Shown here: one piece after another, positions 7,877-17,160 of the stretch
Numbering within the stretch: the stretch's first letter is position 1
How the letters are laid out: every line of letters begins with the position of its first letter
Source of the DNA: JAJZNI01 sp035624785
Lineage (GTDB): Bacteria > Chloroflexota > Dormibacteria > Aeolococcales > Aeolococcaceae
NCBI GenBank assembly: GCA_035624785.1
Contig: DASPQV010000043.1
Span: 93,558 to 157,557, forward strand
Reading direction: 5' to 3'
DNA length: 64,000 nucleotides
The notes under the pieces: generated by a model
What the model was told of the DNA's origin: nothing
What the model saw: the letters and a program-made list of their open reading frames with translations, nothing else
The model's database searches: none
Translations under genes and position numbers: made by a program

Positions 7877-8152
7877 TCATTCGGGGAGCGAGCGGTACTC
7901 GCGCCGGGCTCCCCAGAACCACCAGCCCAGGCAGGCGATCACCAGGATCACGCCGATCACGGCGAGCACCGGGATGATGACGCCTCCGATCCGCGGCTTC
8001 AGCGGGATCAGCAGGCCGGTGAAGGTCAGCGTCACCGAGAGCGCCAGGCAGATCGGGACCAGGCTGTTCTCGGGCATGTGGATGTGTGGCTCAGGGGGCT
8101 CCCCGGTAGGGTGCTCCCCGGCGGCCCCCGCCTCACGCTGGTGGTCCGTCAC
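7877..8152 (-). CDS. Small two-TM subunit, cytochrome c oxidase subunit IV-like
   Basis: A 91-residue membrane protein. After a hydrophilic start it has PHIHMPENSLVPICLALSV, then two TM helices (about residues 28-50 and 58-80) and a short charged tail. The H-x-P-x-x-S-x-x-P entry into the first helix resembles small accessory subunits of actinobacterial and chloroflexal aa3/caa3 oxidases. The name is by resemblance and position, not proven. GTG 8152 is the only start that keeps the N-terminus; GGAG lies ~10 nt upstream. It is 21 bp after the 39-residue membrane protein gene and is in the same operon as ctaA/ctaB. Confidence 0.6.
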   Translation of the reverse strand: MTDHQREAGAAGEHPTGEPPEPHIHMPENSLVPICLALSVTLTFTGLLIPLKPRIGGVIIPVLAVIGVILVIACLGWWFWGARREYRSLPE

Positions 8153-8173
8153 CGCATCTGCCCTCCGCTCCGG

Positions 8174-8293
8174 TCAGTGGACAAAGTAGAGGTAGAGGAC
8201 TGCCCAGACGAAGCTGAACCCGAGCAGGCAGGTGATGACGATCAGCATCGAGAAACCCATCACCATGTTCCGGCGCGCCGCCTTGCGATCCAT
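8174..8293 (-). CDS. 39-residue single-TM protein of the oxidase operon
   Basis: A very small gene. It starts MDRKAARRNMVMGFSMLIVI and ends VWAVLYLYFVH, with a positively charged N-terminus and one TM helix (about residues 11-36), so N-in topology is expected. GGGAGGGAAGAGAG just upstream of the ATG at 8293 gives a good ribosome site, and it lies between ctaB (ends 8318) and the subunit IV-like gene (starts 8152). It is probably a small structural subunit of the oxidase, comparable in kind to CydX or CcoQ, but I recognise no named family. Confidence 0.6.
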   Translation of the reverse strand: MDRKAARRNMVMGFSMLIVITCLLGFSFVWAVLYLYFVH

Positions 8294-8317
8294 ACGGCTC
8301 TCTTCCCTCCCGATGCT

Positions 8318-9228
<911 letters not shown>

Positions 9229-9232
<4 letters not shown>

Positions 9233-10221
9233 GCCGAGCTCGTTCCCGCCGCGGCGCCTCTCGGCTCCGAGACGACCGCCCGTGGTGCGGGGGCCTTGAG
9301 CGCGGTTCGGTGGCCGAGCACGGCCACCAGGAGGGTCAACGCCCAGAAGGCGCTGGCCAGGGCCTCGTGGCTGGAGCGCACCGCGGTCTCGAACCCGGTG
9401 TCCACCATCACCGCCCCGGCCGCGATCTGGGCGACGAGGAGCAGGTTGACGAGCATGGCCGCCACCCGCACACCGCGATCGGTGGTCCGGCTCAGCACCA
9501 GGCCCATGGCGAAGCCGACGAAGAGGGCGACGACCCCGGCGACCACGCGATGGAGCATGTTGAGGTCACCGGCTCCACCGGCGGGAAGCTGGAGACCATT
9601 GCCGCAGAGCGGCCAGCCCAGGCAGCCGGTGCTCGAGGCGGTGTCGACCACCAGGGCGCCGCTCAGCACCAGCAGGTAGACGGCGGCCGCGGCCGCCCAG
9701 AGGAGCCGGCGAACGGGCCGGGGCGCCAGCGCTCGGCGCTCCCGCTCGGTCCCGGCCACCCGCGCGACGTAGGCGAGGTAGACGAGGACGCCCAGCAGGA
9801 GCTCCGCGTTGGCCAGGTGGACCAGGATCGTGCCGCTCAGGAGGCCGGTTTCCACGACCACGAAGCCGAGCAGGATCTGCACCACCAGCAGGGCCGATCC
9901 GACCGTCGCCGCGACCACGATCCGGCGCTCCGAGCGGTGGCGCCCCCAGGCCAGGACGAGGGTCGCCACCATCAGCAGCGTGGCCAGGAAGGCAAGCACC
10001 CGGTGGCTGAACTCGATCAGGGTGGGCACGTCGGGCAGCGGCACCAGATGGCCGTTGCAGAGCGGCCAGTTCTGGCCGGGGACACCGCAACCCTCGCCGC
10101 TCCCGGTCACCCGGACCACGCCACCAGCCACGATGAGCAGGAAGGTGACGGCGGCGGTGGTGGCCGTGAGACGGCGGAACAGACGCCGGGAGCCCCCGGG
10201 CGCCGGGGCGGCCGGCATCAT
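9229..10221 (-). CDS. ctaA: Heme A synthase
   Basis: A 330-residue, eight-TM CtaA/COX15 protein that oxidises the heme o methyl group to heme a. Two homologous four-helix halves are visible. Each has a heme-ligand His pair: IEFSHRVLAFLATLL and VHLANAELLLGVL in the first half, LNMLHRVVAGVVALF and SSHEALASAFWAL in the second. Each half carries an extracytoplasmic Cys pair (EGCGVPGQNWPLCNG and STGCLGWPLCGNG), as in the disulphide-bearing Bacillus-type enzymes. The frame is open far upstream, but ATG 10221 lies 6 bp after the coxA stop and gives a normal N-terminus with the first TM helix soon after. Confidence 0.93.
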
Positions 10222-10226
10222 GCCGC

Positions 10227-11912
10227 TCACGCCGGGCTCGCCGACTCCGCCGTCGCGGCCCGCCGGGCCCGGCGGAGGTCCCGCACCGGCCGCAGGCTGC
10301 GAACCTCGGGGACGACGTCGAAGTTGTGCGGCGGCGGCGGAGAGGTGGTCGCCCACTCCAGGCTGTTGCCCTCCCATGGATCGTCGGGCGCCGTCTTGGG
10401 AGCTCGCATGCTGACCACGAAGTTGATCAGGAACACGGTGATGGACATGGCGACCACGAAGGCGCCGAAGGTGGACACCGAGTTCCAGGGCCCCCAGCCG
10501 TCGCCCCCCGGGTAGGTGGCGATCCGGCGCGGCATCCCGAGCAGGCCGAGGACGTGCATGGGCATGAAGGCCAGGTTCATCCCGATCAGCATCAGCCAGA
10601 AGTGGAGCTTGCCGAGACGCTCGCTGAGGAAGCGGCCGGTGACCTTGGGGAACCAGTAGTACATGCCGGCGAAGACGCCGAAAACGGAGCCGCCGAAGAG
10701 CACGTAGTGGATGTGGGCCACCACCCAGTAGGTGCCGTGGAGGATGCTGTCGACCGGGACCGAGCCCAGATAGACCCCGTCGATGCCGCCGATCAGGAAC
10801 ATGACCAGGAAGCCGGCGGCGAAGAGCATGGGGGTGTCGAAGCGGATGCTGCCGCCCCACATGGTGGCCAGCCAGTTGAAGATCTTCACTCCGGTGGGCA
10901 CCCCGATGATCATCGAGGTGGCGCTGAAGGTCATGGTGACAGCGGTGGGCAGCCCGGTCATGAACATGTGGTGGATGAAGACCAGGAAACCGAGCACGGC
11001 GATGGCCGCCATCGAGTAGGCCATGGCCCGGTAGCCGAAGATCGGCTTGCGCGAGAAGACCGGGATCACCTCGCTGATCAGGCCGAAAGAGGGCAGGATC
11101 ATGATGTAGACGGCGGGGTGCGAATAGAACCAGAAGAGCAGCTGGTAGAGCAGCGCGTTGCCGCCGCAGGAGGGGTCGAAGAAGCAGGTGCCCAGCTGGC
11201 GATCGAGGAGCACCATCAGCAGCGCCCCGGCCAGGAACGGCGACGCCAGCACCACCAGCGCCGAGGTGATCTCCATCGACCACACGAAGAGGGGCAGGCG
11301 GAACCAGGTCATCCCGGGAGCGCGCAGGTTGTGGATGGTGACCAGGAAGTTGATGCCGCCCAGCATGGAGCTGATCCCCAGGAGGTGAAGGCCGAGGATC
11401 CAGAGGTCCTGGCCGACCTGGGGGCTGTACAGCTTCTCGGTAAGCGGGACGTAGCCGGTCCAGCCGGCATCCCCGGTGCCGCCGAACAGGAACCCCGAGT
11501 ACATGACCAGGCCGCCTGCCGGGATCAGCCAGTAGGAGAGCGCGTTGACCCGCGGGAAGGCCATGTCGCGGGCCCCGATCATGAGGGGCACGAAATAGTT
11601 GCCGAACCCGGCCCAGACGGGGATGATCCAGAGGAAGATCATCGTGGTCCCGTGCATGGTGAAGATCTGGTTGTAGATCTGGGCGTTGGCGACCGGGTTG
11701 GAGCTGAAGAAGCTGTTGTTCGGCTCCGCCAGCTGGATCCGGATCAGCAGGGCGAGGATGCCGCCGACCAGGAAGAAGAAGACGGTCGTGTACAGGTACA
11801 TGATAGCGATGCGCTTGTGGTCGACGGTGGTCAGCCAGCCCATCACGCCCTTGGTCTTGTCGATCCGCGGCCGGACCACGGCGCGGGGCAGGGTCGCGTC
11901 GATGACCGCCAT
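10227..11912 (-). CDS. ctaD: Cytochrome c oxidase subunit I, A2-type heme-copper oxidase
   Basis: A 561-residue, 12-TM subunit that holds low-spin heme a and the heme a3-CuB site and pumps protons. His ligands are seen in FTMHGTTMIFL (~residue 85), FYSHPAVYIM (~265, with the cross-linking Tyr), IHHMFMTG (~312) and VVAHIHYVLFG (~396). The helix VI motif is YSHPAV and not GHPEV, so the D-channel glutamate is replaced and the enzyme belongs to the A2 group of heme-copper oxidases. The start is ATG 11912, which shares one base with the coxB stop (TGATG), with GGAGG 14 nt upstream. An upstream in-frame ATG is inside coxB and was not used. Confidence 0.97.
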   Translation of the reverse strand: MAVIDATLPRAVVRPRIDKTKGVMGWLTTVDHKRIAIMYLYTTVFFFLVGGILALLIRIQLAEPNNSFFSSNPVANAQIYNQIFTMHGTTMIFLWIIPVWAGFGNYFVPLMIGARDMAFPRVNALSYWLIPAGGLVMYSGFLFGGTGDAGWTGYVPLTEKLYSPQVGQDLWILGLHLLGISSMLGGINFLVTIHNLRAPGMTWFRLPLFVWSMEITSALVVLASPFLAGALLMVLLDRQLGTCFFDPSCGGNALLYQLLFWFYSHPAVYIMILPSFGLISEVIPVFSRKPIFGYRAMAYSMAAIAVLGFLVFIHHMFMTGLPTAVTMTFSATSMIIGVPTGVKIFNWLATMWGGSIRFDTPMLFAAGFLVMFLIGGIDGVYLGSVPVDSILHGTYWVVAHIHYVLFGGSVFGVFAGMYYWFPKVTGRFLSERLGKLHFWLMLIGMNLAFMPMHVLGLLGMPRRIATYPGGDGWGPWNSVSTFGAFVVAMSITVFLINFVVSMRAPKTAPDDPWEGNSLEWATTSPPPPHNFDVVPEVRSLRPVRDLRRARRAATAESASPA

Positions 11913-12631
11913 CAGGAGCCTGAACCTCCGCTCTTGGTGCATGAAGCGCTCGTGGTCACGATGGTCTTGCCGGTGTTGACGCAGGCGTTGTAGTCGGGGT
12001 AGTTGAGGGCCACCACCTCGATCCTCATGCTGTAGTGGCCGTAACCGCACAGCTCGGTGCACTGGCCGTACCAGACCCCCGGCTGGTCGGCCTCCAGCCA
12101 GGCGGTGTTGACCTGACCGGGCACGGCGTTCTTCTGGCCCAAGAGCTCGGGGATGAAGAGGCTGTGGATCACGTCCTTGGAGGTGATGCTCAGGTTGACC
12201 GGGGTTCCCACCGGGAGGTAGAGGGTGCCGACGGTCTGCTGCCCGTTGGGATAGGTGACCACCCAGGCGAACTGCTCGCCCAGCACCTTGTCCTGGACCT
12301 GGCTGGCGGCCTTGGGCGAGGCGCTGACGTTGTTGACGAAGAAGAGGCTGACCGCGCTCAGGATGAAGAGCCCGAAAAGCACCACGAAGGGCACCGCGGT
12401 CCAGGTCAGCTCCAGCCGGCTGTTGCCGTGGACCTGGACCGGCTCGGGCTCGTCATCGCTCCGCCGCCGGAACCGGAAGAAGCTGAAGACCAGCATCGCG
12501 GCGACGAAGCTGCCCAGGGCCACCGAGCCCCAGAAGATGGCCGTGTAGACGGTCAGCTCGGTGCCGTTCACCGGCCCCGAGCCGCAGAACGGGGACATGG
12601 GGCCCTCGACGCAGGCGGCCAGAAGTCTCAC
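11912..12631 (-). CDS. ctaC: Cytochrome c oxidase subunit II (CuA)
   Basis: About 239 residues. It takes electrons from the cytochrome c carrier into the binuclear CuA centre. The two TM helices are YTAIFWGSVALGSFVAAMLV and TAVPFVVLFGLFILSAVSLF. The cupredoxin domain shows His in SKDVIHSLFIP, then CTELCGYGHYSM with the two bridging Cys, His and Met, and the electron-entry aromatic segment ADQPGVWYGQ. No C-terminal cytochrome c domain is fused, so this is aa3-like in architecture. GTG 12631 has GGAG 8 nt upstream and LLAAC just inside, which could be a short lipobox; ATG 12598 is the alternative. Confidence 0.93.
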   Translation of the reverse strand: MRLLAACVEGPMSPFCGSGPVNGTELTVYTAIFWGSVALGSFVAAMLVFSFFRFRRRSDDEPEPVQVHGNSRLELTWTAVPFVVLFGLFILSAVSLFFVNNVSASPKAASQVQDKVLGEQFAWVVTYPNGQQTVGTLYLPVGTPVNLSITSKDVIHSLFIPELLGQKNAVPGQVNTAWLEADQPGVWYGQCTELCGYGHYSMRIEVVALNYPDYNACVNTGKTIVTTSASCTKSGGSGS

Positions 12632-12748
12632 CGATCCCACTCCGTCACGGCTTGCCGGTCCTGGGGCGGACGGACGGTGAGCCCGATTGGCGGGCAGGAA
12701 GCTGCCGCCGGCCGCCTGACCGGATGATGGCACAGAGGCTTCGCCGGG

Positions 12749-12940
12749 CTACTTGTTCCATGGGCGAGTGACCGTGCCGAGGTTGCGCTTGACCATCTCG
12801 GTGACGTCCACGTTGGTGAGCGCGGCCTCCTCCCAGGGGCCGCGGTTGCCCGGCGGCCGCGAGGGGTCGGGGACCGGCCGCGGCTCGGCAGCGACGGGAG
12901 CGAGGCGGGGCGTGAGACGCACGGCGGGGCGCTCCGGCAC
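12749..12940 (-). CDS. Small unknown protein in the oxidase operon (63 residues)
   Basis: I do not recognise this protein. It is Pro/Arg rich at the start (PAVRLTPRLAPVAAEPRPVP), then charged, ending NVDVTEMVKRNLGTVTRPWN. It has no TM helix. GTG 12940 lies 3 bp after the upstream gene, with only a weak GAGAG site. The frame could be incidental; position between two oxidase genes in the same direction is the main support. The 117 bp between it and coxB hold no other clear signal. Confidence 0.4.
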   Translation of the reverse strand: MPERPAVRLTPRLAPVAAEPRPVPDPSRPPGNRGPWEEAALTNVDVTEMVKRNLGTVTRPWNK

Positions 12941-12943
12941 CTC

Positions 12944-13324
12944 TCACCAGTGGAAGTAGCGGCGTTCCGGAGAGGGAGGCGATCCCCCCCGGATCTCGCC
13001 GGCGGAGCGGTGGGCGTCGACGGCCGCGCTGGCCCAGACGAAGAGGCCGAGGACGAAGAGGCCCAGGAAGACCGCGATGGCACAGATGGCGAGCAGCATC
13101 GCCCAGATCACCGAGCCCGCCGAGATCAGGCCCTGCCCGAAGCCGATGGCGGCGACGAAAAGCGCCAGCGAGGCACCCAGCGGCACCACCGTCCAGAGGA
13201 AGTAATGGAGGGCCTTGCCCGGCTGGCCGGTGACCAGCTGGCCCAGACCTGGGACCAGCGACAGGCCGGCGCAGAGCCGGGGGTGCGGGGATCGGAGAGC
13301 GGAGACGGTCGCCGGCGCGCTCAT
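12944..13324 (-). CDS. TM2-like small membrane protein
   Basis: 126 residues. The segment LSLVPGLGQLVTGQPGKALHYF matches the turn-and-glycine pattern of TM2-type domains, followed by three TM helices (about residues 40-62, 65-85 and 85-105) and a polar tail with HRSAGEIRGGSPPS. The family has no fixed biochemical role. ATG 13324 overlaps the stop of the 48-residue gene by 4 bp, so it is co-translated within the bc-oxidase operon and may help assembly or form part of the complex. Confidence 0.65.
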   Translation of the reverse strand: MSAPATVSALRSPHPRLCAGLSLVPGLGQLVTGQPGKALHYFLWTVVPLGASLALFVAAIGFGQGLISAGSVIWAMLLAICAIAVFLGLFVLGLFVWASAAVDAHRSAGEIRGGSPPSPERRYFHW

Positions 13325-13467
13325 CGGGGTGTGAAGAAGGCCTTGTAGAGGTAGTAGCCGGCAAGCAGGAGCGTGGCCAGGGCCCAGATGATCACGAAGA
13401 GGACATCTCCCCAGCCGGCGTCGCCGGGATAGGGGACGGCGAGCAGGTGCATCAGCGCGGTGCTCAT
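13321..13467 (-). CDS. 48-residue single-TM protein between cytochrome c and CoxB genes
   Basis: A tiny gene. It starts MSTALMHLLAVPYPGDAGWG, continues with one TM helix (about residues 21-42, DVLFVIIWALATLLLAGYYL) and ends YKAFFTPR. It begins 5 bp after the previous microprotein and its stop overlaps the next ATG by 4 bp, the same coupling seen through this operon. The conserved-looking Pro/Gly/Trp loop before the helix suggests a defined outer face. It is likely a small subunit of the bc or oxidase complex; no named family recognised. Confidence 0.6.
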   Translation of the reverse strand: MSTALMHLLAVPYPGDAGWGDVLFVIIWALATLLLAGYYLYKAFFTPR

Positions 13468-13471
13468 CGCC

Positions 13472-13594
13472 TCAATGGGCCTTGAAATTCTCCAGGAAGT
13501 TGTCGCCCAGGATGATCAGGGCTACGAAGATCACCAGGGCCAGGAACATCAGCAGGGTTCCCACCAGGTCGCGGAACAGAGTGCGCCGTCTCAT
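13472..13594 (-). CDS. 40-residue single-TM protein next to the triheme cytochrome gene
   Basis: MRRRTLFRDLVGTLLMFLAL starts a basic N-terminus and a single TM helix (about residues 10-30), followed by a short tail GDNFLENFKAH. ATG 13594 overlaps the stop of the cytochrome c gene (13591) by 4 bp, which strongly suggests a translated gene despite its size. Three Arg in a row at the start fix N-in topology. Role unknown; probably an accessory helix of the respiratory complex. Confidence 0.6.
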   Translation of the reverse strand: MRRRTLFRDLVGTLLMFLALVIFVALIILGDNFLENFKAH

Positions 13595-14709
13595 GGCAAG
13601 GTGTCGTACTGCTCCCAGTGGCGGATGAACTGGATCAGGATCTGGATCTGGGTCTCGCTGAGGACCCGGGTCTGGTTCACCGTCACCGGCTGACCATTGG
13701 GCCCGATGCCGGGCGGATGCGCCGATTGGTCATAACCCGGGGCGATCCCTCCCCAGTTGGGCATGATCGAGCCGTAGTGCTCGAAGCCGGTCATCCCGTA
13801 CTCGATGCAGCGGTAGTAGAAATCCTCGTTGTAGAAGCCCAGCTCGTTCTGATCGTTGAGAGGCGGGCCGACCCCGCCCTGGCCGGCGCCACCGTGGCAG
13901 ACCGCGCAGAACGAGTAGTAGAGCTGAGCCCCCTCCTGCCATGAGTAGACCGGGTTGATGATCAGGTTCTCGTGGGCGTCGGACTCGGTGAGCGCCAGCC
14001 GGCTGCCGTTGTGGCAGACGATGCAGCCGATCTCCTGGAGCGTCTCCTGGCCGCCCAGGCCGCTGTTGGCGGTGGAGGTCGGGTCGACGTTGCTGGGCAG
14101 GAAGCCGGGGATGGTGTAGGTGGTCCCGGCGGCCGTGTAGGTCAGGGGCTTGCCGGTGGTGGGAGCGGCGGCGGTCCCGTTCGGCCCGTACTCGTCGTAC
14201 GCCATGCAGACATTGCCGGCGGGGCAGTCCTGGGGGCTCTCCACGATCATGGTCGGGTGCTGGGAGATGCACTGGCCGGTCGCCGGGTTGTAGGTCGACT
14301 TGAGCCCGTACTCCTTGGCCAGGGCCTGGGCATCCGGCTCCTCGGTGAAGAAGTCGCAGGCGATCCGCTCCGCCGCCTGCTGCGGGCTGATCTCGTTGAT
14401 GTCGGGGACGTGGCAGGAGATGCAGCGCTCCACCTTGTAGACGCTGCCCTCGAAGCTGCCGTCCATCGAGGGGAACAGCTGCTGGACCCCGATGTTGAAG
14501 CTGGCCCCATACTCGGCGGCGTACTCCTGCTGGATGGCGATGTAACCGCGCGCCTGGGTGTCCCGGATCACCGCGATGCCGACCACCACCAGGAGCAGCG
14601 CCGAGAGGGCCAGGAAGAGCGCGTTGAGCCGTCCGCGCAGAGCCAGGACGATGCCGGTCAGGGCCAGGATCCCGAGGATGACGCCGACGATGACCGAGGT
14701 GATGTCCAT
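13591..14709 (-). CDS. Membrane-anchored triheme cytochrome c
   Basis: 372 residues. Two N-terminal TM helices (about 3-22 and 28-50) anchor a large exterior domain with three CXXCH heme sites: CISCH (~95), CIVCH (~229) and CAVCH (~268). The last is in a typical class I setting with GGAGQGGVGPPLND and a Met ligand candidate in GSIMPNWGG. It lies between the cytochrome b genes and coxB, so it is the likely electron bridge from the b/Rieske module to CuA, replacing a soluble cytochrome c. A long insert with Cys pairs (GQCISQHPT, DCPAGNVCMAY) between hemes 1 and 2 may form disulphides. No close named family is known to me. Confidence 0.88.
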   Translation of the reverse strand: MDITSVIVGVILGILALTGIVLALRGRLNALFLALSALLLVVVGIAVIRDTQARGYIAIQQEYAAEYGASFNIGVQQLFPSMDGSFEGSVYKVERCISCHVPDINEISPQQAAERIACDFFTEEPDAQALAKEYGLKSTYNPATGQCISQHPTMIVESPQDCPAGNVCMAYDEYGPNGTAAAPTTGKPLTYTAAGTTYTIPGFLPSNVDPTSTANSGLGGQETLQEIGCIVCHNGSRLALTESDAHENLIINPVYSWQEGAQLYYSFCAVCHGGAGQGGVGPPLNDQNELGFYNEDFYYRCIEYGMTGFEHYGSIMPNWGGIAPGYDQSAHPPGIGPNGQPVTVNQTRVLSETQIQILIQFIRHWEQYDTLP

Positions 14710-14717
14710 CAGAGGTC

Positions 14718-15332
14718 CTAATACGGTGACTGCAGGCCGGGGTGGCCGAAGATCTGCGTCCAGTCCCAGTTGAATCCGAGGCCGCGGAAGAGCTGACCGA
14801 CGAGCACGAAGGTCACCGCCAGGCAGAGGTAGACGGTGAACATCACGATCGCGACCTTGCGGTCCTGCGGGCGCCGGCTGGGATTGCGGTCGAGATAGGG
14901 CGTGACCAGCATGCCCACGATGACGAAGGTGGGGAACATCACCCCGGCCATCACCGGCGGGAAGTGCTCGAGCAGCTCCTGGAGCCCGACGAAGTACCAG
15001 GGTGCCTTGGCGGGGTTGGGGGTGATCGCCGGATTGGCGATCTGGAGCAGCGGTGCGTTGATCTGGACCGACACCGCCAGGAGGAGCACGAACATGCCGA
15101 GCCCGGCAAGGAACTCCTTCCAGACCAGGGTCGGGAAGGTGACCACGGTCTCCTCCTCCTCGACCCGGCGAACCACCAGGGGCGCGGCGGCCAGCTCGGG
15201 CCCGGACACTCCCGGTCTCACGACCGGCGGCCGGCTGCCGACCGCCGCGCCGCGCGCGCCGTCGCCGCGGCCTCCATCACCCTGGGCTCCGGCGCCCGTC
15301 CCCGGTCCGGTCGGTCCGGTGAGGGTGGCCAT
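14718..15332 (-). CDS. Cytochrome b C-terminal part (subunit IV/PetD-like)
   Basis: 204 residues. A long Gly/Pro-rich N-terminus (about 45 residues) precedes a three-TM domain. The sequence NPAKAPWYFVGLQELLEHFP corresponds to the quinol-site PEWY region of subunit IV (here APWY), and TPYLDRNPSRRPQDRK is the usual loop after it. Together with the next upstream gene it forms the split cytochrome b of a b6f-like or Firmicutes/Actinobacteria-style bc complex. It starts 2 bp after the b6 stop (15335). Confidence 0.88.
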   Translation of the reverse strand: MATLTGPTGPGTGAGAQGDGGRGDGARGAAVGSRPPVVRPGVSGPELAAAPLVVRRVEEEETVVTFPTLVWKEFLAGLGMFVLLLAVSVQINAPLLQIANPAITPNPAKAPWYFVGLQELLEHFPPVMAGVMFPTFVIVGMLVTPYLDRNPSRRPQDRKVAIVMFTVYLCLAVTFVLVGQLFRGLGFNWDWTQIFGHPGLQSPY

Positions 15333-15334
15333 AG

Positions 15335-16066
15335 TCAGAGGCCGCCCGTGAAGCCGTCCTTGCGGACGCGCCAGAAGTGGATGACCATCAGCACGAAGCC
15401 GACCAGGGGTAAGGCGATCACGTGGAGGACGTAGAAGCGGATCAGGGCCCCCTGGGACACGGTGCGGCCGCCCAGGAGCACGTAGTGGGTGAAGGGTCCG
15501 ACGATGGGCGCGTACTTGGCCATGTTGGTGCCCACGGTGATCGCCCAGATGGCCAGCTGGTCCCAGGGCAGCAGGTAGCCGGAGAAGGAGAGCAGCAGCG
15601 TGGTGAGGAGGAGAAGGGTGCCGATCGCCCAGTTGAATTCGCGGGGCGGCTTGTAGGCTCCCTGGTAGAAGACCCTCGCCATGTGCAGCCAGACGGTGAT
15701 GACCATGGCGTCGGCCGCCCAGCGGTGGAGGTTCCGCATCAGCAGGCCGAAGGTGGCGACGAACTGCAGGTCCTGGATGTTCTGGTACGCCTGGTTCGTC
15801 GAGGGAACGTAGTAGAACATCAGGAACAGGCCGCTGATGGTGAGCAGGATGAAGAGGAAAAAGCTGAGCCCGCCCAGGCAGAGCGTGTAGCTGACCCGGA
15901 TCGCCGACCGCTTGACCCGCACCGGGTGGACGTGGAGGAAGAAGTTGGTCAGCGCGGTCCGCGCGGCGACCTTGTCGCTCACCGGAAGGCCGTGCCGGAA
16001 GATGGAGCCCCAGACCTGGCGGCCCAGGGCGGTGATCGGGTTCTCGCCCCTGGACTCGGCGCTCAC
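15335..16066 (-). CDS. Cytochrome b N-terminal part (b6-like, diheme)
   Basis: 243 residues with four TM helices. Heme ligands are the His pairs in RNLHRWAADAMVITVWLHMA (13 residues between) and VLHVIALPLVGFVLMVIH (14 residues between). The 13/14 spacing is that of cytochrome b6 and not of bc1. SGYLLPWDQLAIWAITVGTN is the conserved quinol-site segment and Cys in SYTLCLGG could hold a covalent heme c_i as in b6, which is a guess. It oxidises quinol with the Rieske protein encoded just upstream. Confidence 0.93.
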   Translation of the reverse strand: MSAESRGENPITALGRQVWGSIFRHGLPVSDKVAARTALTNFFLHVHPVRVKRSAIRVSYTLCLGGLSFFLFILLTISGLFLMFYYVPSTNQAYQNIQDLQFVATFGLLMRNLHRWAADAMVITVWLHMARVFYQGAYKPPREFNWAIGTLLLLTTLLLSFSGYLLPWDQLAIWAITVGTNMAKYAPIVGPFTHYVLLGGRTVSQGALIRFYVLHVIALPLVGFVLMVIHFWRVRKDGFTGGL

Positions 16067-16108
16067 CGCTCGGCTCCTCCCATCCTCACCACTCCCTTGC
16101 TGCCTCGA

Positions 16109-16780
16109 TCAGACGCCCACGGTCTTGCCGTTGTTCTGCCCGGTCTTGGGATCCATCCGCCACTCCACCGTGGTGGTCTGGCCCGGGCTGCGATAGGCCA
16201 CCAGCTTGCTGCTGTCGACGAAGAAGTAGCCGTCCGGCGTGGTGGTGATGTAGACCCAGTCCATGGGGCGCGGCGCCGGCCCGTAGAAGTTCGTCGAATC
16301 GATGAAGTAGCGCGAGCCGTGGCAGGGGCAGATGAAGCCATTGGCCTGCGCCTTGACCTGGCTGGGGCTGGGGTTGGCGCTGCGCTCCCCATGCTGGAGG
16401 GCGCGGGCATCGGTGCTCTGGGAGAGAGGCCCGAGGTTGACCCCGACGTCGGTCGCGTAGTTGGGGGTGCAGCCGAGGTGGGTGCAGATGTCCAGGATCG
16501 CGTAGACCCCGGCGTCGTCCATGACCACGATGACCCGGTGGGTGTAGTCGGCCACCACCGGGTTGGCCGGGGTGAGGGCGCTCACCTTGAAGCTGGTCTT
16601 GAACTGCTGGGGCTGCTCGTTGGTGGCCAGCGGGAACATGAACTTGACCACCTCGAAGGCGCCCAGCACGGTGGCGCCGAGCGCCCCCAGCGCGCCCATC
16701 ATGAGGATGAACTGGCGCCGGCTGACCTCCGCCAGCCGGTGCTGCCGGGAGGCGCGGGTCTCGAACGGGCTCAGGCCCAC
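16109..16780 (-). CDS. Rieske [2Fe-2S] protein
   Basis: About 223 residues. EVSRRQFILMMGALGALGA is a twin-arginine-type N-terminal anchor. The cluster-binding boxes are CTHLGC and CPCHGSRY. The stretch between them is 46 residues, against about 10-20 in most Rieske proteins, so there is an insertion. It carries electrons from quinol to the triheme cytochrome. I use GTG 16780, the first start after the 45-residue gene ends at 16872; an ATG at 16915 in the same frame would overlap that gene. Cytochrome b6 follows after 42 bp. Confidence 0.9.
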   Translation of the reverse strand: MGLSPFETRASRQHRLAEVSRRQFILMMGALGALGATVLGAFEVVKFMFPLATNEQPQQFKTSFKVSALTPANPVVADYTHRVIVVMDDAGVYAILDICTHLGCTPNYATDVGVNLGPLSQSTDARALQHGERSANPSPSQVKAQANGFICPCHGSRYFIDSTNFYGPAPRPMDWVYITTTPDGYFFVDSSKLVAYRSPGQTTTVEWRMDPKTGQNNGKTVGV

Positions 16781-16871
16781 GGCTCTCCATCCCCCGTCCC
16801 TGAGGCGGCACGCTCGCCGGATCTCGCTCCCCTCGCGTCGCGGGTCATCGCCGGCTCGCGCGGTGCCAGTC

Positions 16872-17009
16872 TCATGTGAAGGGCGTGGACGCCGGAGGGG
16901 TGATGAAGTCGGCAAACGCGATCGACGCGATCATGATCACGAGGAAACCCACGATGATGCAGAGGCACCCAAAGTCTGAACGTACGACCAGAATGAAGCG
17001 TTCAAGCAT
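16872..17009 (-). CDS. 45-residue single-TM protein upstream of the Rieske gene
   Basis: It starts MLERFILVVRSDFGCLCIIV and has one TM helix (about residues 15-36) followed by a short tail ending ITPPASTPFT. The Cys-x-Cys inside the helix start is notable. No Shine-Dalgarno is obvious, so the call rests on the clean topology and its position as the first small gene of the respiratory block. The 150 bp upstream (17010-17160) contain no clear promoter beyond a weak TATCCT. Confidence 0.45.
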   Translation of the reverse strand: MLERFILVVRSDFGCLCIIVGFLVIMIASIAFADFITPPASTPFT

Positions 17010-17160
17010 GTAGGTGACGCCGGAAGCCGCCGTCGAGGAAGCGCTTGAAGGATAACTCCTATGCGAGCGACGAGCGCTTTCGGCGATCGCAGAGGCCCCA
17101 GGCGGCAGGCCACGCGGGGACCCCCCAGCACGGCGGGGCTCCCCGCCCGGGCTTATGGAA

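Noticed and set aside
10222..11283. Extension of ctaA into coxA
   Set aside because: Out-of-frame shadow of coxA. CtaA starts at 10221 with the expected first helix.
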